Positions 26,645 through 37,855 of a DNA stretch of 64,000 bases are shown one piece after another. The stretch spans positions 81,532,713 to 81,596,712 of the forward strand of contig NC_030816.1 in the NCBI RefSeq assembly GCF_001704415.2. The letters are read 5' to 3'. The position numbers and the translations under genes were made by a program. Every line of letters begins with the position of its first letter. The first letter of the stretch is position 1. The DNA comes from Capra hircus (taxonomy: Eukaryota; Chordata; Mammalia; Artiodactyla; Bovidae). The notes beneath the pieces are model-generated. The model was not told the DNA's origin. It did not search any database and worked only from the letters and a program-made list of their open reading frames with translations.

Positions 26645-26760
26645 CCCTGCTGGTCCTCAGTTGGCTCAATAGCGCCCTCCTCTGAAAAGTGTGGGGATAG
26701 CACCTACCTCGTGGGGCTGGATAAATGAATGGCACTCAGTGAATGGTAGGGTTAATCATC
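26645..26760 (+). repeat. MIR SINE relic
   Basis: It contains a decayed MIR 3' half: gggatagcacctacctcgtgg, ggataaatgaa and ggcactcagtgaatggtagg. Confidence 0.5.
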
Positions 26761-27175
26761 ATTGATAGTGTTCTGTTCATGAGTATTTAGTATTAGTATT
26801 TAGAGTTTGGGGTTCCCAAGATAGGATCATAATTCCACCTGAGCTATGTTCCCACTGGCCATTTTAATGGAATCTCCTTTCTCCACTTAGGATCTGGTAA
26901 CTCTGAAGTTGCCTGGAATTCCTCCTGACTTAGGATTCTAGCTGAAGCCTCAGGGTCTCCCAATAGCCCCAAGCACCCTACAGAGGTTTCTAATAAACTC
27001 ACCTCTGCTTCCCACGATTGCCAGACCGGACAGAGCCTGCTTCTGCGAGAGCTTATTCAGGCTAATAACCGTCCCATCAGTTCTTTTCTGCTTCCATCAG
27101 CATCTTCCAGCTCTCAGCCTTCTCTGAACGTCTTCAGATTTCCTAGTCCCCTGCCCTTTCCTGTGGTTGCCTGTG

Positions 27176-27390
27176 TGCCTGTGTGCTTAGCCGTGTCCAG
27201 CTCTTTGCGACCCCACGGACTGTAGCCCCCCAGGCTCCTCTGCCCATGGGATTCTTCAGGCAAGAATACTGGAGTGGGTTGCCATTCCCTTCTCCAGGGG
27301 ATCTTTCCCACCCAGGGATCGAACTTGGGTCTCCTGAGGCTCCTGCATTGGCAGGTGGATTCTCTACTACTGGCACCACCTGGAAATCTC
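27176..27390 (-). repeat. Bov-tA SINE
   Basis: On the minus strand it runs from ccaggtggtgccagtagtag to the gacacggctaagcacac tail. It is full length. Confidence 0.9.
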
Positions 27391-27972
27391 ATCTTCCATC
27401 AGAATATTCCAATCTCTGCACCTGGCGGCCAGAAATAGTGATCACAGAGGAAACTGCCAAAGGCAGTTAAAGGCACTTCTTCCTGTGCTCAGCGCGTGTC
27501 TGTTGGGCGTGTGCTTCATTCCAGGCACTCGGGTACTGGGGCCGTTAGGGGACTAGACATGGCTTCTCATCTCAAGGCTTCACCTGGGGAAGGAGAGGAA
27601 AGAGGCCCAGAAACCACGCCAGGGAGCGTGATGCCTACCGAGGTGTGCGCAGGGTGCTCCAGCTGGCTGACTCCAACCTCACATTATTTTAGAGAAATTT
27701 CTAGGTTCGGCCCACGCCACTCTGTGCTCCATGTTCCATTCCTCTTGCCCTGAGGCTCTGTCCCTCCATTCAGCACAGCCGAGCACAGACACCCCCCCAC
27801 CACCCGCAACAGCCTAGCTTTGGAAAGGGCTCCTCATTCGATTAAGGGAACCCTCCAGAGAGGCTGCAAGGGCAGAAACCACACCCTTCTGGCAGGATCC
27901 AGACCTCAGAGTAACAAGTCTAAAGTGGTTTGTTTTTTTTTAATAAAAAAAAGAGCCTTCATCTCATCCACA

Positions 27973-28180
27973 GAGCTGTCCTGGTGGCTCAGGGGTAAAG
28001 AATCCACCTGCCCGTGCTGGAGACGAAGGAGATGCGAGTTCGATCCCTGAGGGGGAAGATCCCCTGGAGAAGGGCATGGCAACCCACTCCCCTATTCTTG
28101 CCTGGGAAATCCAATGGACAGAGGAGCCTGGCGGGCCACTGTCCATGGGGTCGCAAAGACTCGGGCACGATGGGTTAGGA
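27973..28180 (+). repeat. Bov-tA SINE
   Basis: It has the head gctgtcctggtggctcaggg and B-box gagttcgatccctgag. The body and tail gtcgcaaagactcgggcacg follow. Confidence 0.9.
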
Positions 28181-29126
28181 CATCACACACGCCCACCTCA
28201 CCCCCAGGGCATAGGACACCAGTCAGTCTTCCCACACGGAAAATGGCATTCTGCCCTCTAATGATGGTTGCTTGAGGAGTCTCAGATGCTGTGGCTGCAC
28301 GCCACCACGTTGCCAGCAGTGCCCCCTCCCCAGGTGTCCTGGCCCGGCCAGCCCTGCCTCACTCAGGCCCTGGGAGTCAGCGTGTGTCGGCCCGCCCAGG
28401 CTGAGCTCCTGCCGCTCCATTTCTCGCCCTCAGCCCCTCAGGAAGGATGCTGTGTGCGGCCAGCGTCGCGAGCGGACGGAAATCACCGTATTCGATGTCC
28501 CTCTGTTAGACGCTCGTTCTTGGGGTCTGGGTGCTGAAGCATCCTCACCAATGAGACAAGGAACCCCTGGAAGCCAGGGCGTGTTGGATACGCTGTTGTA
28601 GGTCGCCTGATACAGTGCGGGGCTCGCGGGGACACTTCCCCCGGGCAGTGGGGGCTGGCGGGCGAGGGTTCTGGACGCAGATAGAGCCCGCCAGCCTGGC
28701 TGCCAGTAGCCCTGCCAGGCAGTGCGCTTGCTCATGGGGATGTCCTTGGGGTAGCGTGGGGGCTTAGTCAGTCCTTGAAAAACATTTACTACAGGCTCAG
28801 AGTAGAGTCAGCAGACAAAAGCAAGTAAAAATAAATAAGGTGATTTTTAGATAAGGTGGGTGAAGGCGGCAGTGGCTGTTTTGGCATCATCGGTGTAGAG
28901 CTGACATTTGAACCTGGGGGGGAATAAAGAGATTACTGGGTGAGAAAGAGAGTCTGCAAGAAAAGAAGAGGCGCAGGCATAGCCTGGGGTGTGGGAGGCT
29001 CTGACACCCTAGAAATCAAGAGGAGGGAGGAGGGCACCAGAGTTCGGGGTTAGAGGAGACTGGGAGGTGGCCCTGGGCTCTAAGCATCCTCCTTCCACAG
29101 AGATGCACGCCCAGCTCTCAGGCTTA

Positions 29127-29128
<2 letters not shown>

Positions 29129-29159
<31 letters not shown>

Positions 29160-29353
29160 ATCACTCGGTCGTGTCTGACTCTTTGTGACCGCATGCATTG
29201 TAGCCCACCAGGCTCCTCTGTCCATGGAATTCTCCAGGCAAGAACACTGGAGTGGGTTGCCATTTCCTCCTCCAGAGGATCTTCCCGACCCAGGGATGGA
29301 ACCCGAGTCTCCCGCTTTGCAGGCAGACACTTTACTGACTGAACCACCAGGCT
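29129..29353 (-). repeat. Bov-tA SINE with (CA)n tail
   Basis: A full Bov-tA lies on the minus strand at about 29159-29353. Its 3' end passes directly into a pure (TG)n run at 29129-29158 on the + strand, which is a (CA)n tail in the element's own sense. Confidence 0.92.
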
Positions 29354-30117
29354 CGTTTACCACCAGGTATCCAACAGTCACAAAGGGGACCATGAAAAGC
29401 ATTAAATCAAAGTCTTTCTCAGCAAGCCTACACTGTTAGTGAGATTTTGTCAGCCAAGAAAAGGGTTTTCAATAAGGCAAATGGAAATTGCTTCCACTGA
29501 GGGCTGCCAGAGAGCCACACCCACTCTGAGAGATTGCTTGTCTCCTCCGAAGCCCCCAGACCCAGTGCCCAAGGGTTTCGTGTGCATCATCTGTTGCTTT
29601 CCTCCCCTAGCAGCTCTGCCTCCCTCAGGAAAGTGCGTTAGCTTAGCTCACGGTGAGCTTTCTAAGCTAAGAATACATCTACCCCCTGCCCCCATAGAAA
29701 TGATCACGGTGCCCCATTAAGACCTTGGTACTTGGAGTGGGGGCATCCATCGTGTTAATTCTGCCTCCCCAGCTCTGATGTCTCCTCTGCTGGTGGGCAA
29801 CTCTCGCTATAGTGGGCAGGCTCGTCCGCCACTCACTTGGCATCTGGAGATCAGCTTTCACAGCTGGAACCAGAGGTCCCACCCTGACCTGGCCTTCTGT
29901 GTCCCCAGCCTCCACGTCTTATTTTCATCTTCCATAGGCATGTATTAAGCAGAAAAGAGGTTTCTCAAATGACAGCCTCAGAGTCTTAGGAAAATTCGGT
30001 TGATCCCAATTTCTTTTCTCTTTCTGCATTTTCTGTACAGACTTTTCCAGTGCATAGCCCATGTAGATCACTGACTTGGGGAAATGAGGTTGTTTTATGC
30101 AAGGATTAACTTGTTTG

Positions 30118-30320
30118 GGCTTCCGTTGTGGCTCAGCTGGTAAAGAATCCGCCTGCAATGCGGGAGACCTGGGTTTGATCCCTGGGTTGGGAAGATCCCC
30201 TGGAGAAGGGAAAGGCTGCCCATTCCAGTTTTCTGTCCTGGAGAATTCCATGAACCATATATACTTCATGGGGTTGCAAAGAGTCAGACATGATTGAGCG
30301 ACTTTCGCTTTTCACTGTAA
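30118..30320 (+). repeat. Bov-tA SINE
   Basis: The copy is full length, from gcttccgttgtggctcagct to gattgagcgactttcgcttt. Confidence 0.92.
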
Positions 30321-30577
30321 CTTTTCCAGCTGTGTGGGGTTGACTACGTGTTGACCTGTGACTCACACAGACACACCGTAGGAGTTGCTTTCCTTTCAGT
30401 GTCAGCATCTTACAGGCCATTGAGTTGTCACCAGGCTGGTGAGCTTTGAGATTTCTCTCAGGGTGACCAGCTGCTGCTTGCTTTTGTTGAGTGCAGACAA
30501 CGATGACTCTTACCGTTCCTCTACCACCATGGTCTCCAAGCATCTTCATGACCTTTTCAAGAAATAAGCTTGCACTG

Positions 30578-30772
30578 GGCTTCCCAGGTGGCGCAGCAGT
30601 AAAGAATCTGCCTGCAGTGCAGGAGACCCAGGTTCGATCCCTGGGTTGGGAAGATCCCCTGGAGAAGGGAAGGGCAACCCACTCCACTATTCTTGCCTGG
30701 GAAATCCTACGGACAGACAGTCTGTGGGGTTGCAAAGAGTCAGACAGGATTGAGTGACTAACACACACACAG
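30578..30772 (+). repeat. Bov-tA SINE with 10-bp target-site duplication
   Basis: The copy is full length with a short (AC)n tail. It is flanked by GCTTGCACTG at 30568-30577 and 30773-30782. Confidence 0.93.
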
Positions 30773-31284
30773 GCTTGCACTGAACATAAAATATGAGATG
30801 AGTGATTTATGATAGGTGACCGGAAAGGAAGGAAACACTGCCTCGCATAACTTTATAATGTTAATTTACGTAGTCCCACCGCACAGCCTTCTCTGTATCT
30901 TTTCAAAGTACACATAGAGAGATGTGAGATTTGGGTAAAAGCTAAGCTTGGATAAGAGTCCAAGTGAAAAGCTTAGCATTTTTCCCGTGGCAGGTGGTCT
31001 GCTGTGAGTGGCTGCGTCAGACACCCTGGATAGGCCTTTTGAGTAGAAGATCAGCTGAAAAGTAGAGCAGCACTCAGCCATTATTTAGAAGAGGAAGAGC
31101 GAATTGCAAACGCCTTACAGACTCTGGTGAAATCCCCAAGGTGGGAGGACACAGGTTTGGGATAACAGGATAAAAACGCCCAAAGCAGTGCTGTTTTCCA
31201 AATGCTCGAGGCAGCCTGGGCATTGGCAAGACGGGATGAGTCCTGAAAAAGACCTGACCTCAACCCTAGTTCCACTGCCTCTGA

Positions 31285-31395
31285 GCTGTACAGACCCTGC
31301 AGGCAGCTTCCCTCCTAAACCGCAGTTTGCTCATCTGTAAAATAGGGTAGCAGCATCATTATCCTCATAGGAATGTTTCAAGGTCAAATGGATGG
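31285..31395 (+). repeat. MIR SINE relic
   Basis: It contains the MIR-like block accgcagtttgctcatctgt followed by aaaatagggtagcagcatca. Confidence 0.6.
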
Positions 31396-32110
31396 GTGTA
31401 TGTGACTTTCTCTTCACAAGCTATAAAGCACCACATGCTGGTTTTTATAAAAAATGCTTTCCCAGAGAGTATTTGGCCCCACAGGACTCTATATGGTATC
31501 CTTGTTTGACAGGTAAGGAAGCCGAGTTGTGGACTACAAGATCAGGTGTATTACATTATTTGAAGATCAGAGATATAATTTTTTTTATGACTAGTGAAAT
31601 GGCAGAGACATTTCTTGGAAAACAGCAGTAGCCGGAATGGGAGAACCGGGATTGTCCCTCTGTCCCGTCCTAGGCTCCTAGTGACCTCTCTCTCGGCTGC
31701 TTACCATGAGAGATGGTCGCTCAGCACCACACACTGTGAAAGGCAGAGCCCCAGCCCCGCCCAGCCCAGCAGTTACCATCAGAAGTGTTGTTACCATCTT
31801 AAGGGAAGATTATTCTATGAACCAAAGAGCTTTCTTGTACAAAAGAGGGAAATCTTTGAGTTTTCTATTGTAATAAAAATAGAATGCACATCCTTTGTTT
31901 TTTCAAAACAGCTAAGTTCCGTTGAAAGAATTATTGCTTTCTTGATGTGTCTTAACGTTGCGTGTTTCTCTGAGCAGTGCATTTGGAAATACGAGCAGAG
32001 AATGTTTTATTATATTATCAGAGAATGGGAGGGGGAGCTCCCTCAAGTCAAAAAACATTCTATTAATTGATTTTCTTTTTTTCTTTTTTTCTTTCTGCCT
32101 CTCATTTCAG

Positions 32111-32248
32111 AACGATTTGATCACCACTGTCCCTGGGTAGGCAACTGTGTGGGGAAAAGAAACTACAGATTTTTTTATATGTTTATTTTATCTCTGTCTT
32201 TTCTGACAGTCTTTATATTTGCATTCGTTATCACCCACGTCATCCTTC
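32111..32248 (+). CDS. ZDHHC14: ZDHHC14 internal exon with the DHHC catalytic core and third membrane span
   Basis: This exon encodes 46 residues of a DHHC-type protein S-acyltransferase, which attaches palmitate to cysteines of cytosolic substrates at Golgi/ER membranes. The translation begins with E-R-F-D-H-H-C-P-W-V-G-N-C. The Cys of DHHC is the acyl-carrying nucleophile of the family, and the following CPWVGNC cysteine belongs to the zinc-binding cysteine-rich domain. A hydrophobic stretch from RFFYMF to ITHVIL follows and is the third of four membrane spans. The acceptor is a long pyrimidine tract ending in TTTCAG at 32110, and the donor is GTAAGT at 32249. The exon starts with two bases of a Glu codon and ends with one base of an Arg codon, so the flanking exons must supply the rest. 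As I remember human ZDHHC14, the protein segment is identical. ZDHHC18 and ZDHHC9 are close paralogues, but the downstream exons (QTTNED, SNKRGKENYNPYSYG) match ZDHHC14 best. Confidence 0.96.
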
Positions 32249-32345
32249 GTAAGTATGCTGGCGAAATCAGATTACGTATGTAACCATTTGCCTGACTTCA
32301 GTTTTCTGATTTAATTTTGATTTAAGATTTTTGGTCATTCCAGGC

Positions 32346-32452
32346 TCTCTCTTTTCTTTGTCCTTCTCCCTGCCCCCTCCTCCCTTCCAGCCGCCCCCCC
32401 TTTCCGTTTCTCCCCTCCCTCCCCTTCCCTCCTACCCCCATCTTCCAACCGC
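32346..32452 (+). other. Long pyrimidine-rich tract downstream of the DHHC exon
   Basis: About 105 bases are almost all C and T, starting about 100 bases after the exon donor and ending near aaccgcag. No repeat family was recognised. It could bind polypyrimidine-tract proteins in the pre-mRNA, which is inference. Confidence 0.8.
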
Positions 32453-33530
32453 AGCTGCCAGGGGTGCCCCTGGATCAGACTCTTTCACTTATAAGACTTT
32501 CTCCTTGACACGTGGTCCCTGTTCCAACCTTGTGACTTCACTTTCTCTTCTGCTTGAGGGATCCCCAGGAGGAACCATCCCCACATTTTCCCAGAGGATA
32601 ATGTGTTGTCATGATACCCGCTGAAAAACAGAACCTTTTTTTAAAATGTGAATCTACTTAAGCAGGAATTGTCACCCTCCCTAAAAAAAAAAAAATGGGG
32701 GATAAAGACTGAGCTTTCTTACACACAAATCTATAAATGTGAGATACACATTTGATAAGATGTTTAATTATCTGCCAGGACATTGGCAAGCTATGAAGGA
32801 AGCAACTTTATTAAAAATGAAATTGGGGTATAGGTGATTTTAATATATATTTGCCTTAACAGATGGCATTTTTCACTCCCTTTTCAAAGGTCATAACTTT
32901 GAACTCACTTTCCTATAATAGGGATGTGATGAGAAGGAAGCCACTTGGCTTTGACCTGTAAAGGTGAGCCTTTAAACTTAGAGCTCCATTAGCAACATTA
33001 AAGACCAGCATCGCCTCTGTCCATATTCCTGAAGTACAGCCATCCATTAGCAAGTCCAGAGCCTCTCTCTGGAATGTTTCTAGAAGTATCTAGACACACA
33101 CCTCACTTTCTTCCCTGAAGCAGCGGTTAGACCGATTAGACCGCAGCGTGCTATGACCAAATTTAGACACACACATTCTCTACTTGCTCTCTTGGTGGGG
33201 TTTGAATGGGGGTTGGGGGGAGCGGGTAGTATTGGAAGTTTCATATTTGTGTTTTACTTTGGACCTTCATGGACTATTCCAAATTTTCACAGGCATTTTA
33301 AATGCTAGTTTCCATTTATTCTTTCCCAATCTTTTCATCTAAATAAATGTAACACAAATTTGTAATATATGTATGAGAGCCATAACTTGCTGGGACAGCA
33401 GGAAGAGGATTGTCACCAGTCAGAGACCCCTTTACCCTTCCTCACCACCTGGGAAGGATGGTCTGAGGGCTCTCCGGGGCACCTGTTTTATTTTCAGAGT
33501 CTCAAAGTGGCAACAATGTAACTAGGGTCC

Positions 33531-33816
33531 TCAGTTCAGTTCAGTTCAGTCGCTCAGTCATGTCTGACTCTTTGCAGCCCCATGGACTGCAGCATGCCAG
33601 GCCCCCCTGTCCATCACCAACTCCTGGAGCTTGTTCAAACTCATGTCCATTGAGTCAGTGATGCCATCCAACCATCTATCTCATCCTCGGTTGTCCGCTT
33701 CTCTTCCCACCTTCAATCTTTCCCAGCATCAGGGTCTTTTCGAATGAGTCAGTTCTTTGCATCATTTGGCCAAAGTATTGGAGTTTCAGCTTCAGCATCA
33801 GTCCTTCCAAAGAAAA
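33531..33816 (-). repeat. BovB LINE 3' end, 5'-truncated
   Basis: The + strand begins with (TTCAG)n and cgctcagtcatgtctgactc and ends gtattggagtttcagcttc plus agcatcagtccttcc. This is the reverse complement of the BovB end. Confidence 0.9.
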
Positions 33817-34113
33817 CGCATGTATTAACAGACAGAAGAAGCAGTTATTTATACAACTAGAGAAGGAAGAAGTACTGATATTCCAGCATATTTATGACAC
33901 TGAAAAATAGTCTTTAAGCATTACCTCTTATATCATCTGTAGCAACTTCAAAATGCCTACACATATATATAATCACACTGTGTTTATGGCCTTGCCCCTA
34001 CATTCTGGGTATCAGGCAGTTTTTACCTCACACATTAACTCTGGTAACACACATGCACTCTCACACACACCATGAAGCCCGTCACTTGCCACCACAGTGG
34101 CATTTTCATTTCC

Positions 34114-34163
34114 GCTGCAGTCCATAGGGTCATAAAAGAGTCAGACACAACTGAACAACGACA
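34114..34163 (+). repeat. Bov-tA 3' end scrap
   Basis: Only the last part is present: gcagtccatagggtcataaa followed by agtcagacacaactgaac. Confidence 0.75.
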
Positions 34164-35683
34164 AATTTTTGCTCATTCTGGTTTCAGCAAAATGGAGTTT
34201 GCTCTAGCTTATTCTGATATATTGTTAACCCAATCTTCCACCACCAGCCCCCCCAAAAACGCCTGCAAGTTGCTGCAATATTTTGGACAAAAGCAAATAG
34301 AGGTTTTCCTCTCCCAGTTCTCCAGCCCCCACCACAACCCCACCCCGACCCCCGATTTGTGCTCAAGATGGGCAGAAGCTTTACATGACTCCGTGATCCC
34401 CCCTATGATTCTGAAAGCCTTGGCAAAGACAGAGAGCTGTTTGAGAGCAGCTGGGGACCGTGCCCCGAGTCCTCCCTGCCAGGAAGTAGACTCTGAGAGG
34501 GGACACCGGATAGCCAGGGGTGGCCAGGGAGGAAGCCTGTCGTCCAGAGATCACCGGGAAGGTGACGTCTGGATTTCCTCTTAGAGGAAGCAGAGCTTGA
34601 GAAAGCGATATGGTCTGAGTTAAGCAGGAAAAGAGAAACCATCTCTTCTTGTCCCTCCTTGTGCCTCAAGATTGCATTTGCTCCAAGACCCACAGCACGT
34701 CCACGCCACCCCGGCCTAGCAGGGAGGGACGGGAACACCTCAAGCTTTCCTCATCAGTTCTTCAATCAGTTGGCGTCCTTAGAGCACACGGCACATTCTC
34801 GGGGCTCCGAGGTGGCCAGTGGGCAAGAGGGGGTGGGAACTTGGGGAAGAACTGGAGCCATCACACCATTAGCCTCCCCCCAGCCAGCCTGGCTTCCGGT
34901 TCCACCGAGGGTCTGGAATAGACGACGCCAGGGAGATGCGCTAGAACCGGTCCTGTGGCGTCTGTCCTGTTTGGTCACTTCACTGCCGAGCCAGGGCCAG
35001 TTTATGTCCCCAGAACACGGGGACCCAGCCTTGCCAACCCAAGGTGGGGCCACTAAGAGCTCCTCCAAATGGGCTTTTCTTTCTCAAAAGCCTCTAACGC
35101 CAATACGCAAAATAAAAACCACTTTTTGTCAGATGCATCGTCCCTCCGGCCCCTGAAGAAATGTTGTCTTGCACAGACAGTCTGTATTCACATGTCTCAA
35201 ACCCCAAAGCAGTCAGCAATATAGACTTCAGGTTTATGAGTTTGTTTACTCTGGGTGCAGAGAAAGGCGTCTTTGATACTTAGTCTAGTTTACAGGATGC
35301 CCAGGGTCAAACGTTAACCAACTTCAGGGAAACAGTCTTTGGTAAAAGAAGAGAGAAAATAGCATACAGTATTCTATTTCCCCATTAAAATGAGGAAAAC
35401 AAAGGAGTAATCAGAACTGTAACTTATGGGAATGTATGCAGACATCCATCTGCTTTTACTGAACAAATATCCTCCAGATGTTGGGTCTGCTTATGAATCT
35501 ACCATTTTCTTGTTGAATAACTTTGGTGGAATCTCACTGTCCAATCAGTATCGGAGCTCTACCAAATGTAATTTTATTGATCTCGAGGCACCGATTATTT
35601 TTGTGTAGATGAGAGGGCTTTCAGCATGAAGGCTGTTTCTTGGAAGTGATGTCTGGTTACTAAATTCTGTTTCATTCCTCCAG

Positions 35684-35732
35684 GTTCACAGCAGGCGGGA
35701 TTCCTCAACGCTCTTAAGGACAGTCCTGCAAG
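35684..35732 (+). CDS. ZDHHC14: ZDHHC14 short internal exon, lumenal loop between spans 3 and 4
   Basis: This 49-base exon completes the Arg codon left open by the preceding exon, then reads S-Q-Q-A-G-F-L-N-A-L-K-D-S-P-A and ends with the first two bases (AG) of a Ser codon. It encodes the loop between the third and fourth membrane spans. The acceptor is a normal CCTCCAG at 35683. The 3' boundary is unusual because the exon is followed by ATATCCTTT instead of GT, which is the donor signature of a U12-type AT-AC intron. With that boundary the next exon supplies C-GTG-CTG-GAG and the joined protein reads S-P-A-S-V-L-E-A-V, as in the human protein recalled from memory. One residue differs from my memory of human, Ala for Thr in SQQTGFLN. 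The exon is too short for open-frame searches and would be easy to miss. Confidence 0.93.
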
Positions 35733-35741
35733 ATATCCTTT
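35733..35741 (+). other. ZDHHC14: U12-type 5' splice site (AT-AC intron donor)
   Basis: The bases right after the 35684-35732 exon are ATATCCTTT. This is a full match to the 5' splice-site consensus RTATCCTTT that pairs with U11/U12 snRNAs of the minor spliceosome. Splicing here preserves the reading frame and restores the conserved Ser. No usable GT lies at the exon end. Confidence 0.9.
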
Positions 35742-36490
35742 CCAGGCTGTAGTTTTTCACCACGTTAACGTGTTAGGTATTGGACTGGCCTTCTCCTCAG
35801 TAACTTCATCTTGAGCCTTGGCTTTCCTTCTCATAAATCATATTCCTTCTCCTTCTGTGAAGCATCCAAAGAGCTCCTTGATATTCACCTGCGTGAGTAA
35901 CAGCCTTTGAATTGCTTAAACCTCGAAGTGACTCATTTAGCCTCGTTGAAACTAAAGTGCTCTTTCGCTGGAAAACTAAGCGTGAATTCTTGCCCACCTC
36001 CAGAAACCCACACTGATTTGTGTTAAGTCACATTGGTTTACGGAGTAGCCAGGCTGAGTTCCAGCTGACTTCATTTTGATCAGCAGGTGGTCCCTGCAGA
36101 ATATTTATGGGTGCCCCTGTGTGGGGCCCTTCTTGTTGCAATCACATGGAGATTCTCTGGCCCTCTGTAGGTTCTGTCTAGGGGTTCATTTTGGTGTCTG
36201 GGCAGTATGGATAACCCCACAATTACTTCTCGAAACTGAACATCTGTTCATAGCCCTGAGTAGAGATGGTCAGTCTCAAGTCATTTGGAGTCATCCCATC
36301 CTCCCAAACGGTGTACACAAGCATGTAGCCTAGTATTTTGAACTGCTTGAAAGAAAAACGTTCACCCCTGAAGTGCTTGAATGGTCTCCCACAGCCTCCC
36401 CTGCCCTCCTGGGTTTGACACTAATTGGTGTAGAGGCAGCCAGCTGGATGCACTGACCTGGCTCCATCTGAGACCCAGCTGTCTGTCTTT

Positions 36491-36685
36491 GGGCCTCTCT
36501 AGTGGCTCAGATGGTGAAGGATCTGCCTGCGATATGGGAGACCTGTACAATCCCTGGGTTGGGAAAGTCCTCTGGAGAAGAGAATGGCAACCCACTCCAG
36601 TATTCTTGCTGGGATAATCTCCTGGACAGAGGAGCCTGGCAGGCTATAGTCATGGGGTCACAAAGAGTCAGACGTGACTGAGAAG
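36491..36685 (+). repeat. Bov-tA SINE
   Basis: The copy is full length, from gcctctctagtggctcagat to cagacgtgactgag, with small deletions in the body. Confidence 0.9.
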
Positions 36686-36884
36686 CTACCTCTGGGAGTA
36701 ATCTTCATCTTGTGGGAGAGAATTCTTAAAGAATGAAGAGCTCTGCTAAAATGTACCTGTCATGACCATCATTTAACTGTTAAGGTGAACCAGCTTGTGT
36801 GCTTAGAAGCTGGTTGTGTGCATGTATGTGTGTGGTAATAGCAGTAGTGGAGGTGGTGGTATTTAGTTAAATCTGTATGTCCTC

Positions 36885-36920
36885 TGTGTGTGTGTGTGTG
36901 TGTGTATGTGTGTGTGTGTG
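36885..36920. repeat. (TG)n microsatellite, interrupted once
   Basis: A TG run of about 36 bases carries one TA interruption. Confidence 0.9.
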
Positions 36921-37618
36921 TACTTAGATGGTACAAAGTGTCTCCTTTCTGGCACCTCTGTGTTTATGGGCAGCACAGAATGTTGGCAGTGAGTGCAGAC
37001 TCTATAGTCAGTTGCTAGTCTCTTAGAAAGGGGACAGGGGCATATGAAGATATATGAAGGCTCTTGGCGAGTACATCTCACAGGTTTGTCCTGTCTTCTG
37101 TTAATGATCTGAGAAGGTAGAGTTAGCTAGAAGTTGGCCAGAAGTCAAGGTTCTGCTGAGAATGAAATTCTCGACCTCTGTGGCTGCTAAAAGCAGGTCC
37201 TTTGGGAAATGCCATCTTTGTTTCTCTCCCCAACCCTGCCAGGGGTGATCATCCTCCTCCATCATCACCCCTCTGTGTCCTTTGGTTTTCAAGGCACATT
37301 GCTTTGGCAAATCTTATAGCCAAGCCTTGCCTTTTCTTTCCTGAAGAAGAGGCTCATCTCGGTCTTTCAGGAAATCAGTTCCGTTATGAAAACATGCTGG
37401 TCTTGTTAAGTTTAATAAATGCAACTCGGAACCGGACTTGATGTCTTAGGCTGTCAGCTGGAATGCTTCCTGAAGCCTCGGGAGCGTGGCAGCCTCAGCC
37501 ACCTCCCCTCCCCTGTCCCCGGGCACCTGCGTCTCTCCTGAGACCGTGGGTCTGTGCTGGATGCCCAGGAAACATTTCAGGCCATGGCAGTGGTCAATGA
37601 AGGGACTCGTCTCCATGG

Positions 37619-37825
37619 GGTTTCCCTGGTGGCTCAGATGGTAAAGAATCTGCCTGCAATGCAGGAGACCTGGGTTCAGTCCCTGGGTCAGGAAGATCCC
37701 CTGGAGAAGGAAATGGCTACACACTCCAGTATTCTTGTCTGGAAAATCCCATGGACAGAGGAGCCTGGCAGGCTACAGTCCACGTGGGGTTGCAAAGAGT
37801 CAGACACGACTGAGAGACTAACACT
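37619..37825 (+). repeat. Bov-tA SINE
   Basis: The copy is full length and close to consensus, from gtttccctggtggctcagat to gacacgactgagagactaac. Confidence 0.93.
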
Positions 37826-37839
37826 TTCCCTTTCTCAGC

Positions 37840-37855
37840 GGGGGGGGGGGGGGGG
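37840..37855 (+). repeat. G16 homopolymer
   Basis: Sixteen consecutive G follow the tail of a Bov-tA copy, and GC-rich bases come next. The exact length in the assembly may be unreliable. Confidence 0.85.

Larger units (their letters stand above)
32249..35683 (+). other. ZDHHC14: ZDHHC14 intron, major class (GT-AG)
   Basis: The intron runs from GTAAGT at 32249 to CCTCCAG at 35683, 3,435 bases. It holds a pyrimidine-rich tract just after the donor and a BovB fragment at 33531-33816. A short Bov-tA scrap lies near 34114-34163. Nothing recognisable lies at 32460-33530 or 34170-35680. Confidence 0.92.

Noticed and set aside
30130..30200. tRNA-Glu-like sequences at the heads of Bov-tA copies as tRNA genes
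   Set aside because: They carry A/B-box remnants but are fused to SINE bodies and repeated throughout the window.
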